A DNA stretch of 49,639 nt from an uncultured Lachnospiraceae bacterium. Lineage in GTDB: Bacteria; Bacillota; Clostridia; Lachnospirales; Lachnospiraceae. Below are positions 26,351-34,038 of this stretch, in pieces; within the stretch, counting starts at the first letter, position 1, and every line of letters starts with the position of its first letter. The stretch spans positions 1 through 49,639 of the forward strand of contig CAJUDZ010000026.1 of NCBI GenBank assembly GCA_910584965.1, given 5' to 3'. Made by a program: the position numbers and the translations under genes. Below the pieces are notes generated by a model. It made no database searches. It worked only from the letters and a program-made list of their open reading frames with translations, and was not told the DNA's origin.

Positions 26351-26377
26351 TAAGAAATTGAAAAAGTATGCCGAAAT
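26351..26377 (+). promoter_or_regulatory. Sigma-28 (SigD/FliA) promoter of the flagellin operon
   Basis: TAAG (26351-26354), exactly 15 bases, then GCCGAAAT (26370-26377), close to the consensus TAAA-N15-GCCGATAA. It is the best flagellar promoter in the window and lies 75 bases before the FliK-like gene, followed by a flagellin and fliS. The predicted start (about 26384) falls inside the left arm of the glgB terminator. Confidence 0.78.
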
Positions 26378-26409
26378 AAAGGGTGAATGTATCAGCATTC
26401 GCCCTTTTT
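26378..26409 (+). terminator. glgB terminator overlapping the sigma-28 start site
   Basis: A 12-bp stem, AAAGGGTGAATG (26378-26389) with its partner 26396-26407 (one G-U), has a 6-base loop TATCAG and a tail of five T. A transcript begun at about 26384 would lack half of the left arm and could not fold the full stem. Confidence 0.82.
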
Positions 26410-26451
26410 GTAATAAAAAGAATAAAAATCCTTACTGCATGGAGAGTGTGT

Positions 26452-29400
26452 ATGAAGATAACTTTTGACAACAGCGGCACAAATCAGAATGTGGATAAGG
26501 TGATGACAACTACATATCGGGACACCCGGACGCAGCAGGCGGACCGGACGGGTGGATACGCATTGGACATTTCTGGAACAGTTATGGATAACAAAGCTTA
26601 CAAAGGTCAGGGAAAGACCGCAGAAGACGTTATGCAGGATGCGGCGGGGCAGATGGATACCGACGTATGGAAAGACTATATGACAGTAATGTCTAATTCT
26701 ATGTCTACGGAAGACTTTACCAGAATGATGGAAGAAGGATGCCGGCCCGGCGATATGAATGTGGAGGAAGTCGTTACCATTATCGATACGATCAAGGCGG
26801 AGCTCATGAAGGGCGGCGTGCAGATTGACGGTTATACGAACCGGATCGACGAAGAGACGCTTCAGAAAATAACGGGAAGCGAGGCCTTTGCCAGAGAACT
26901 CTGCAGACAGTTTAAAGAGCATGATATCCCGGTAACGGAGGAAAATGCGCGGCAGGCGAAAGAAGCCTTTGATAAGGCAGCTGAGCTGGAGGAGATGACG
27001 GAAGGCGCGGCGAAATATATGGTGGAGAACCATATGGAGCCTACCATCGACAATCTGTATCTGGCGAATCACAGTTCCACCGCGGACGGAGACAGGCAGG
27101 GCCGCGGCTATTATGCGGAGGGCGCTGTCAGAGACGGATTTTCCGGTTATTATGCCAAAAAGGCGGAAGACTATCATTGGGAACAGCTGCGTCCCCAGAT
27201 GGAACGCGTTCTGGAAGAAGCGGGACTGGAAGTCAATGACGAAACGCTTGAAAATGCGAGATGGCTGATTGAAAAAGGCATTCCGCTGACACCGGAAAGC
27301 GCGGCCAGACTCCATGAACTGAATACACTGGCTTTTCCGCAGGATGAAAAACAGATCCTGTCCGCCATTGCCGCGGCCATAGCGGACGGAAAAAGCGCCG
27401 GGGAGGCAAATCTTGCGGACAGAGAAAGCAGCTTTGAGAAAGCGGCGGAATACGTGGAGCGGTTTAACGGGATTTCCCGGCAGGCGGCGGATAAAGTCGA
27501 AGCGGAAGGCAAGGCGCTGACGCTTGCGAATCTCGAGGCGGCGCAGAAGCAGCTGGAAGCGGCACAGGATAATGAAGCGAAGAACCGGCCGCAGCCGGAA
27601 AACGCCGACAGCAGCATGGAAAATACCGCACAGACAGAACCCTACGGAGTGCCCGAGGCGGTTACGGCAAGAAGGCAGCTGGAAGAAGTCCGGCTGATGA
27701 TGACGATAGAGGCTAACAGGAAGCTCCTGGAAAGCGGGTATGCGATTGATACCACCGAACTGGAAAAACTGGTGGAAGCGCTGAGGCAGATCGAAGAACG
27801 GCAGAAACAGCTCTGGTTTGGTGCGGATGATATAGACGAAGCATCGAAAAAAGCCGCCCTTTATGCGGAAACCTGCAAAACGACCGCGGAAATTCCATAT
27901 CTGCCCGCCGATGTTGCGGGCCGGTTTAAGGCGGCGGACGAAGATTTCACTTTAAAACAGGTACATATAGAAGGCGGCGCTTTAAAAAACGAATACGAAG
28001 AAGCGCGGGAAAAATACGAAACACTGATGACGGCTCCCAGAGCGGATATGGGCGATTCGATTCGGAAGGCATTCCGGAATGTGGATGATATTTTACAGGA
28101 CATGGGTCTTGAAACGAATGAAGAGAACCGGCGTGCCGTCCGCATTCTTGGTTACAACCGAATGGAGCTTACACAGGAAAACATACAGGCGGTCAAAGAA
28201 TCCGATATGGAACTGCGCCGCGTTATCGAAAAGATGACGCCTCAGGCGGTTTTACAGACGATTCGCGACGGTAAAAATCCGTTGGAAATGACAATACCGG
28301 AATTGAACGACTATCTGGACGGCTTACAATATGCCCGGGAACAGGAAACCGAAAAATACAGTAAGTTCCTGTATAAACTGGATAAAGCCAAAGGGATTGA
28401 CGCACAGGAAAGAGAAGCCTATATCGGTATTTACCGCCTGTTCCGGCAGATCGAAAAGGGAGATGACGCGGCGGTCGGCGCGCTTTTGAACAGCGGTGCG
28501 GAACTTTCTTTTAAAAATCTGCTCAGTGCGGTGAGAAGCGGCAAAAAACACGGCATGGATTTTGTCATCGACGATGTTTTCAGCGGAATAGATGGCGTGG
28601 CCAAAAACATATCGATTACCGAGCAGATCGAAAGCGGATTCGGCAGATATGAAAGAGGACTGGCGGGAGAAGCGGCCGACCGCATGGCGCAGCAGGAAGA
28701 AAGCGTGAAAGCGGAATATCAGGAAGAGCAGATACAGGAATACCGACAGCTTGGAGAGGTCGGAGAGGCCGTTATTGAAGAATTGCTCAATTATAAACAG
28801 CCTGTGAGCGTTAATAATCTGCTTGCGGCAGATATGCTGATGAACCGAAGCGGTTTTCTTTATAAAAAGCTGAATGAATTTACAAAGCCCGCAGATCAGG
28901 AAAAAGTAAAGAATGCGCTGTCTCATTTACAGGAATCGATGACGGATAAAGAGTCCGCACAGGAAGCATACGAAGAGATGCAGCAGGTTTATGAGGATGT
29001 CCTGAAAGAAGCGGAAAACGGCACAGGGATTCAATATATCGACCTGAAAGCGATTCAGAGCTGTCAAAGACAGCTTACGCTTGCCGGAAATCTGTCAAAA
29101 GAAGAAAATTACAGGATTCCTGTCGAAATCAACGGAGAAACGACGGCCATTCATTTGAAGGTGCTTCACGGAGAAGAGGGCGGCATGGTAAAAGCGGCTC
29201 TTTCCACCGAAAGTTACGGCGATGTCGCGGCGCAGTTTAGCGTCAGGAACCAGAAACTGACCGGTTATATAGCATGTTCCACACAGGAAGGAACTTCCCG
29301 GTTACAGGACAAAGAGGAAACGCTGCGTTCGGCGTTTGAGAAGCATGTGGAATCTCTGGTGCAGAATGACGTGGAGATCGGAAGTGTCGGCATTCTTCAC

Positions 29401-29517
29401 AGCAAAGAACTCGACCTGAACAGTTTTACAGCGGGAGAGCCGTCCGGAGAATCCTCCGTAAAGACGGCAGATCTGTATCAAATCGCAAAAGCATTTATTA
29501 CAACGATTACAGCATAA
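26452..29517 (+). CDS. Large helical flagellar-associated protein, FliK-like C-terminus (DUF6240-like)
   Basis: A 1021-residue protein, almost wholly helical and charged, with no TM segment or signal peptide. Repeated stretches around EENxRxxxxLGYNxMELTxENIxAVKE (about 240-290 and 550-600) look like internal duplication. The C-terminus from about 885 (NYRIPVEINGETTAIHLK onward, ending near 990) resembles the FliK hook-length-control domain. I recall similar proteins as DUF6240. The start ATG 26452 is chosen over 26383 because GGAGAG lies 11 bases before it. It is the first gene of a sigma-28 unit with flagellin and fliS, so it should be made late in flagellar assembly. A role in hook or filament assembly or secretion is inference. 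Confidence 0.72.
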   Translation: MKITFDNSGTNQNVDKVMTTTYRDTRTQQADRTGGYALDISGTVMDNKAYKGQGKTAEDVMQDAAGQMDTDVWKDYMTVMSNSMSTEDFTRMMEEGCRPGDMNVEEVVTIIDTIKAELMKGGVQIDGYTNRIDEETLQKITGSEAFARELCRQFKEHDIPVTEENARQAKEAFDKAAELEEMTEGAAKYMVENHMEPTIDNLYLANHSSTADGDRQGRGYYAEGAVRDGFSGYYAKKAEDYHWEQLRPQMERVLEEAGLEVNDETLENARWLIEKGIPLTPESAARLHELNTLAFPQDEKQILSAIAAAIADGKSAGEANLADRESSFEKAAEYVERFNGISRQAADKVEAEGKALTLANLEAAQKQLEAAQDNEAKNRPQPENADSSMENTAQTEPYGVPEAVTARRQLEEVRLMMTIEANRKLLESGYAIDTTELEKLVEALRQIEERQKQLWFGADDIDEASKKAALYAETCKTTAEIPYLPADVAGRFKAADEDFTLKQVHIEGGALKNEYEEAREKYETLMTAPRADMGDSIRKAFRNVDDILQDMGLETNEENRRAVRILGYNRMELTQENIQAVKESDMELRRVIEKMTPQAVLQTIRDGKNPLEMTIPELNDYLDGLQYAREQETEKYSKFLYKLDKAKGIDAQEREAYIGIYRLFRQIEKGDDAAVGALLNSGAELSFKNLLSAVRSGKKHGMDFVIDDVFSGIDGVAKNISITEQIESGFGRYERGLAGEAADRMAQQEESVKAEYQEEQIQEYRQLGEVGEAVIEELLNYKQPVSVNNLLAADMLMNRSGFLYKKLNEFTKPADQEKVKNALSHLQESMTDKESAQEAYEEMQQVYEDVLKEAENGTGIQYIDLKAIQSCQRQLTLAGNLSKEENYRIPVEINGETTAIHLKVLHGEEGGMVKAALSTESYGDVAAQFSVRNQKLTGYIACSTQEGTSRLQDKEETLRSAFEKHVESLVQNDVEIGSVGILHSKELDLNSFTAGEPSGESSVKTADLYQIAKAFITTITA

Positions 29518-29571
29518 AAATACAAGGCCTGAGGGCGCATGTCTGCGGGAGCAGACGGAAGGGAGCAGAAA

Positions 29572-31008
29572 ATGAGAATTAATTATAACGCATCCGCAAT
29601 GCGGGCGCACAACGCGTTGAATGTAGCGGATAATCGTGTTGCGGCATCTTTACAGAAATTATCGTCCGGATATAAGGTAAACAGTGCGAAAGACAATCCG
29701 TCCGGATACGCGATCGGACGGAGAATGAACGTTCAGATGACGGGCGTTACCGTAGCCACGCAGAACGCGAAGACCGGTATTTCCGTTATTGAGACGGCTG
29801 ACGGCGCGTTATCGGAAGTGCATGAGATGTTACAGAGAATGAACGAGCTTGCGGTAAAAGGTGAGACCGGCACTCTGACGACGGCTGACAGAAAGATGGT
29901 AAACCAGGAGTTACAGCAGTTAAAGAATGAAGTCGCAAGAATTGCAAGGGATACGGAATTTAACGGACAGCCGCTTTTAGATGGCAGTTTTGATTTAAGA
30001 GGCTATACGAATGACTTATCGATTAAAGTCGGTTATTACAGCGATGAAGTATTGGATAAAGTTTATACGGTCAACAGCCTGACGGTATTTTACGAAGAGA
30101 ATGGAAAGATTAATCTGGATAAAACAAAGGACAGTTTCGTTCCCGGAAATAATTTTCCCGCCGGTGCGGAGATTTCTGCCGTGGGAGAAAACTGTGTCAC
30201 GATTACGGACAGTAAGGGATTCGAGATTACGCTGGATATTCCGGACAAAGAGGTTATGAGAAGTTCCAATGCGGATGTTCAGGTGCTTTCCTGCAGTAAG
30301 CCGCTTCCAAAAGCAGACGGCGATTATTCGATAACGTCTCTGGATGTCACCTATGATGCGGCCGGGAAGCTTGACACTACGACCGCACCGGTTTTTGCGG
30401 GCGGGGCTAATTTCCCTGCTGATGCGGTAGCGGCCTATGATGGCGACAGTAATGTTATCAAAATTACCAGCCCCACGGACGATCCTGATTTTGAGATGCG
30501 TATCCGGGTGCCGGAAAACGGAAATGCCGGCCTGCAGAATTTAGGAAGTGCGAATATAACATATACGGAAAATGAGATTACGTATACCAACCTGGAAATC
30601 GACATCACCGGAATCGGCGCGATGGATACCCAGATCGGCGCAAACGAAGGGCAAATTCTGGAAATCCGCGTTCCGACCATGTCATTACAGAGGCTTGGCA
30701 TTACCGGCGCAGAGGTGACGACGGAAGAAAAGAGCGCGGACGCCAATGTGGCGATCAAGGGTGCGATCGCATATGTTTCGGATGCGCGGAGCCGTCTCGG
30801 TGCATATCAAAACCGATTGGAACATACCGTCGGAAGTCTGGATATCACAAATGAGAACATGACGGCCTCCTATTCCCGTATTATGGACGTGGACGTATCG
30901 GAAGAAATGACGTACTATACATCACAGCAGGTCGTTGAACAGGCGGCTATCTCCATGCTGGCACAGGCGAATGAAAGACCTTCTCAGGTATTGCAGTTAT
31001 TACAGTAA
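29572..31008 (+). CDS. fliC: Flagellin
   Basis: Intact filament protein of 478 residues. The N-terminal D0/D1 helices (MRINYNASAMRAHNALNVAD, SLQKLSSGYKVNSAKDNPSG, ISVIETADGALSEVHEMLQRMNEL) and the C-terminal D1/D0 helices (YVSDARSRLGAYQNRLEHTVG, VSEEMTYYTSQQ, ISMLAQAN) are well conserved. The middle (about 150-390) is a beta-rich variable domain with two related segments (SLTVFYEENGKI... and SLDVTYDAAGKL...), suggesting duplication. The start ATG 29572 has AAGGGAGC upstream; an earlier in-frame ATG at 29539 lacks support. It lies 54 bases after the FliK-like gene and 18 bases before fliS, under the same sigma-28 promoter. Confidence 0.95.
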   Translation: MRINYNASAMRAHNALNVADNRVAASLQKLSSGYKVNSAKDNPSGYAIGRRMNVQMTGVTVATQNAKTGISVIETADGALSEVHEMLQRMNELAVKGETGTLTTADRKMVNQELQQLKNEVARIARDTEFNGQPLLDGSFDLRGYTNDLSIKVGYYSDEVLDKVYTVNSLTVFYEENGKINLDKTKDSFVPGNNFPAGAEISAVGENCVTITDSKGFEITLDIPDKEVMRSSNADVQVLSCSKPLPKADGDYSITSLDVTYDAAGKLDTTTAPVFAGGANFPADAVAAYDGDSNVIKITSPTDDPDFEMRIRVPENGNAGLQNLGSANITYTENEITYTNLEIDITGIGAMDTQIGANEGQILEIRVPTMSLQRLGITGAEVTTEEKSADANVAIKGAIAYVSDARSRLGAYQNRLEHTVGSLDITNENMTASYSRIMDVDVSEEMTYYTSQQVVEQAAISMLAQANERPSQVLQLLQ

Positions 31009-31026
31009 GCGGAAAGGATTTCGTAT

Positions 31027-31503
31027 ATGACGAAGGAATTAAAACAGGAGTTTACGCTAAGAATAACGCAGGCGAATAAGACACAGCTTGTTACGATTCT
31101 GTATGAGATGGCGCTTTTGTATGTAAAAGAGGCGAAAGAGGCTCTTGATCGGGAAAACAGAGAGGAATGCAGGGCGGCCGTCCGCAAAATAAGAGGCTGT
31201 ATGGATGAACTTACCGCATCCCTTCATCTGGAATATGAACTGGCTCAGAACCTTTTACAGTTGTATTTGTTTATTGATAAAGAGCTGGCGCAGACAACGC
31301 TGCATTTTTGGAAAGAAAATCTGGAGCATGTGGAGTTTATTATTAAAAAACTCCACGCGTCATATCAACAGATCGAGGGACAGGATACTTCCGGTCCGGT
31401 TATGGGCAATACCCAGTCGGTATATGCCGGACTGACCTATGGAAGGAATCAGCTGACGGAAAATATTTCGGACCCGGCGGCAAACAGGGGATTTTGTGTT
31501 TGA
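31027..31503 (+). CDS. fliS: Flagellar secretion chaperone FliS
   Basis: A 158-residue helical chaperone that binds the flagellin C-terminus in the cytoplasm and holds it for export. The family pattern is visible in ITQANKTQLVTILYEMALLYVKEA and in the amphipathic helices that follow. The last 25 residues or so (after YQQIEGQDT) look disordered. RBS GGAAAGGA is 9-12 bases before ATG 31027. It directly follows the intact flagellin, its likely client, and precedes the operon terminator. Confidence 0.88.
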   Translation: MTKELKQEFTLRITQANKTQLVTILYEMALLYVKEAKEALDRENREECRAAVRKIRGCMDELTASLHLEYELAQNLLQLYLFIDKELAQTTLHFWKENLEHVEFIIKKLHASYQQIEGQDTSGPVMGNTQSVYAGLTYGRNQLTENISDPAANRGFCV

Positions 31504-31521
31504 GGATATGAATAAACAGAA

Positions 31522-31559
31522 AAAGCAGATACGGTATTCGATACCATATCTGCTTTTTT
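31522..31559 (+). terminator. Terminator of the flagellin-fliS operon
   Basis: A 16-bp stem (31522-31537 with 31541-31556, one G-U) has loop TCG and runs into TTTTTT. Confidence 0.92.
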
Positions 31560-31594
31560 GTATAGAAAATGGCGATAAAATATAGAAAGGTATG

Positions 31595-31885
31595 TTACTG
31601 ATATATTTCATGATAAGTTTCTTCCGGCAGCAGATTGTTTTTTGCGGCCTGTTCCAGTAAGTATTTATATCTTTTCATGACGGCGTTCACTTCGTATATA
31701 TAGCAGTCTATCAGGTCGGGATCCGTTACATTATCGAACCCGGAATAGGCATTTTCCAAAGCGCGCCTTGCCTGAATCAATTCTTCATGAAGGGTTGGTT
31801 TGTGGAAATCCAGGTTATCATCTGTACTGACCTGACAGGGACTGTGACGGAATAAAATCATAACGGTTTCCTCCAATCTTTTCAT
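31595..31885 (-). CDS. YaaL-like small protein (DUF2508 family)
   Basis: A 96-residue protein. The helical core (ELIQARRALENAYSGFDNVTDPDLIDCYIYEVNAVMKRYKYLLEQA, seen in parts) matches the YaaL/DUF2508 family, whose function is unknown and which in Bacillus sits just upstream of bofA; here bofA is the divergent neighbour, which supports the assignment. The start at 31885 is chosen because AGAGGAATT precedes that ATG; the open frame to 31960 has no RBS. It is convergent with fliS across a terminator. The 125-base gap to bofA is AT-rich and holds a small AGAATATTCT palindrome. Confidence 0.75.
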   Translation of the reverse strand: MKRLEETVMILFRHSPCQVSTDDNLDFHKPTLHEELIQARRALENAYSGFDNVTDPDLIDCYIYEVNAVMKRYKYLLEQAAKNNLLPEETYHEIYQ

Positions 31886-32010
31886 GACTAATTCCTCTTT
31901 TATACAGTATATACATAATTTGGAAGAATATTCTTGTAATATTCGGAAATGAGCCGGCATAGATTAAAACAGAAATACCGGTGGAATAAAAAGAGCGAAG
32001 GGGATTTTAT

Positions 32011-32283
32011 ATGGAAAAGTTTGGCGGAATAGCGGCTATTTTGATTGTATGCGTTTTGGTTCTGGTGATTGGTGCGATGGGGAGAAAAATCGAATGGGTT
32101 ATCAATTTTGTTCTTCGTGCGGTGATGGGAACGATCGGCATTTATTTTCTGAACGGACTGCTTCTTGCACGCAATATTTCCGTTGTTGTCGGCATCAACC
32201 CGGTGACATTTTTGACATCCGGAATCCTTGGATTTCCGGGGCTCGTCGTGCTTTATGGAATTAATTTTTTTAAAGTTTTGTAA
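32011..32283 (+). CDS. bofA: Pro-sigma-K processing inhibitor BofA family protein
   Basis: A 90-residue integral membrane protein with three hydrophobic segments (about 6-24, 28-48 and 60-85). The conserved C-terminal pattern GINPVTFLTSGILGFPGLVVLYGI is diagnostic for BofA. In Bacillus it holds the SpoIVFB protease inactive in the forespore outer membrane; in Clostridia the family is widespread and its exact role less clear. RBS GAAGGGG lies 8 bases before ATG 32011. It suggests a spore-forming lineage. Confidence 0.88.
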   Translation: MEKFGGIAAILIVCVLVLVIGAMGRKIEWVINFVLRAVMGTIGIYFLNGLLLARNISVVVGINPVTFLTSGILGFPGLVVLYGINFFKVL

Positions 32284-32319
32284 GATATTCACAAAAAAAA
32301 TATTTTTTTAAAATAGTAC

Positions 32320-32348
32320 TGGACAAGACGAAAAAGTCCATATATAAT
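32320..32348 (+). promoter_or_regulatory. Sigma-A promoter of the Tad pilus operon
   Basis: -35 TGGACA (32320-32325), a 17-base spacer and -10 TATAAT (32343-32348). A hairpin GGAC/GTCC (32321-32324 with 32336-32339) spans the spacer region. Confidence 0.7.
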
Positions 32349-32355
32349 TCGATTT

Positions 32356-32483
32356 ATCTTCTATGAATGTCCGCGGACAGCGGACAGGATATCATATTCA
32401 TTCAAACTGTATGTTGATACAGTATCGGGAAGGATCTTCCAAAGGATTCATGGTAGTAATTTGCAGGAAAGGAGGTGTTTAGG
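32356..32483 (+). promoter_or_regulatory. Structured leader of the Tad operon
   Basis: About 128 bases between the promoter and the first gene hold a chain of hairpins: TGAAT...ATTCA around a perfect GTCCGC/GCGGAC stem (about 32364-32402), ACTGTA/TACAGT (about 32406-32423) and GGAAG/CTTCC (about 32428-32440), then AAAGGAGGTG at about 32468. The RBS points to TTG 32484, which is followed after one codon by TGA. No known riboswitch consensus is recognised. Confidence 0.5.
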
Positions 32484-32518
32484 TTGGACTGACCTGTTAT
32501 CAGTATCTGTTAATATTA

Positions 32519-33016
32519 TTGCTTCTGGCAGCAGTTCTGATGGATTTCGCGTACGACAGGATATATAACGGCTGGATTTTGTTTGGTATTTTAATCGGCC
32601 TGTCCTTTCGTTTTCTGGATTTTCAATGGCAGGGCTTATATGAGGCCGCCGTCTCCATGCTGCTTTCGTTTGTTCTTTTATACCCACTATATAAAATCAA
32701 CGGTCTTGGTGCCGGAGACGTAAAGCTGTTTATTATGCTTGGCAGTTTCGTGCGGGCCGGCATACAGCTTAGGATAATGGTCGCTTCTTTCGTGATCGGC
32801 GCGGTATTTTCCGCCTGGAAGCTGGTGTCGGAAAGAAACTTCGGGGAAAGAATGCGGTATTTATTCGCTTATTTTGCGGATGTATTTTGCAAAAGGGAAT
32901 GGAGGCTGTACGGAGAAGAACTGAAAGAGGATTATCGGCTGTATACGAGCAATAAAATACATTTTGCGCTGCCTGCATTCATCGGTGCGGCGCTCTGGAT
33001 GGGAGGGTTTTATTGA
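32519..33016 (+). CDS. Type IV prepilin peptidase, first of two (A24/CpaA-like)
   Basis: Membrane aspartic protease that would cut the leader of Flp pilin and pseudopilins. The two catalytic Asp motifs are present: MDFAYDRIYN near the N-terminus and GLGAGDVK about 60 residues on; several TM helices follow. The start is unclear. The frame is open from 32483 and hydrophobic residues needed for a full first helix (LTCYQYLLILLLLAAVL) lie upstream of TTG 32519, yet no ATG/GTG/TTG is in frame there. The strong RBS at 32468 is matched to an out-of-frame TTG 32484. One extra G near 32486 would give a full protein, so a missing base or an unusual CTG (32489) start is possible. Confidence 0.8.
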   Translation: MLLAAVLMDFAYDRIYNGWILFGILIGLSFRFLDFQWQGLYEAAVSMLLSFVLLYPLYKINGLGAGDVKLFIMLGSFVRAGIQLRIMVASFVIGAVFSAWKLVSERNFGERMRYLFAYFADVFCKREWRLYGEELKEDYRLYTSNKIHFALPAFIGAALWMGGFY

Positions 33017-34038
33017 AACAGAAAATTTTAGCGGTCTGCGATCTGGAAGAAACCTATGCGCTTCGGATGGCGGAGTATCTTACACAGAAAGCATCGGTAC
33101 CCTATTCGCTGCATATTTTTACCAAAACGGCAGAACTTGAAAACTTTATGAAAAAAAACGATATATTTGTTTTGCTGATCGGGGAGAGCGCCGCAGGGCA
33201 GCTGAAAGAAAAGCCGGAAATACCGCACATATTTGTTTTGTGGGAAGGCGGGAAAAAAGGAACGGAAGATTATCGGTATATTGATAAATATCAGAAACCG
33301 GAATCGGTTATCCGGGAAGCGGCGGCGCATATGACGGAACTGAAAGACTGGAATGAAAGCTGGGCGGAAAACGGAGCGGGCCGGCAGTCGAGACTGAAAG
33401 CGGTCGGCATTTACTCTCCGGTAAGGAGATGCCTCCAGACTTCCTTTGCATTGACGATGGGACAGCTGCTGGCGAAGGAACATAAGACGCTGTATTTGAA
33501 TTTTGAATGCTATTCCGGGTTCGACAGAATGCTGCACAGGGAATATCAGGCGGACATGCTGGATCTGCTTTATTATTTCCGGTGTGCCAGGGAAAAGTTT
33601 GCGCTCAGGCTTCCGACAGTTGTACAGAATGTCAACGGTCTCGACTTCATTCCGCCCGGCCGGTCCGGATTCGATATGCAGAACATTACCGGGGAGCAAT
33701 GGCTGGAACTGCTGCAGGAAATCGAAAAAATCAGCGGTTACGAATATCTGATACTGGATTTAACAGACGGGATGGGCGGATTGTTTGAATTGCTTTCCTA
33801 TTGCTTCCGGATTTATACGATTACGAAGGACGACGGATTCGCGATGGCGAAGATGAATCAGTATGAACAGGCCTTGCAGCTCAATGCGTTGAACGGCATC
33901 GCGGAGAAAACCGTAAAATGCAGGTTTCCCGTCTTTGAAAAGCTGCCGGCGGATTTTAACCTGATGACGCACGGAGAACTGGCCGGATATGCCAGAGCGA
34001 TCATACGGGAGGATTTATATGGAAAACAGGCTGTATGA
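33013..34038 (+). CDS. tadZ: Tad pilus localisation protein, TadZ/CpaE-like
   Basis: A 341-residue cytoplasmic protein: a receiver-like N-terminal part (about 1-110) and a MinD/ParA-like domain. The P-loop region reads YSPVRRCLQTSFA instead of a GKT motif, so ATP hydrolysis is unlikely, although a Walker B-like stretch (YEYLILDLTDG) remains. TadZ proteins place the Tad machine at the cell pole or membrane. The start TTG 33013 overlaps the TGA of the peptidase (TTGA); RBS GGGAGG is close by. The position between peptidase and tadA fits the assignment better than the sequence does. Confidence 0.78.
   Translation: MKQKILAVCDLEETYALRMAEYLTQKASVPYSLHIFTKTAELENFMKKNDIFVLLIGESAAGQLKEKPEIPHIFVLWEGGKKGTEDYRYIDKYQKPESVIREAAAHMTELKDWNESWAENGAGRQSRLKAVGIYSPVRRCLQTSFALTMGQLLAKEHKTLYLNFECYSGFDRMLHREYQADMLDLLYYFRCAREKFALRLPTVVQNVNGLDFIPPGRSGFDMQNITGEQWLELLQEIEKISGYEYLILDLTDGMGGLFELLSYCFRIYTITKDDGFAMAKMNQYEQALQLNALNGIAEKTVKCRFPVFEKLPADFNLMTHGELAGYARAIIREDLYGKQAV

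Noticed and set aside
26383..26451. N-terminal extension of the FliK-like protein from ATG 26383
   Set aside because: It would start within the glgB terminator stem and lacks an RBS; ATG 26452 has one.
32356..32483. c-di-GMP riboswitch in the Tad leader
   Set aside because: None of the conserved GEMM-I or GEMM-II core bases could be found.
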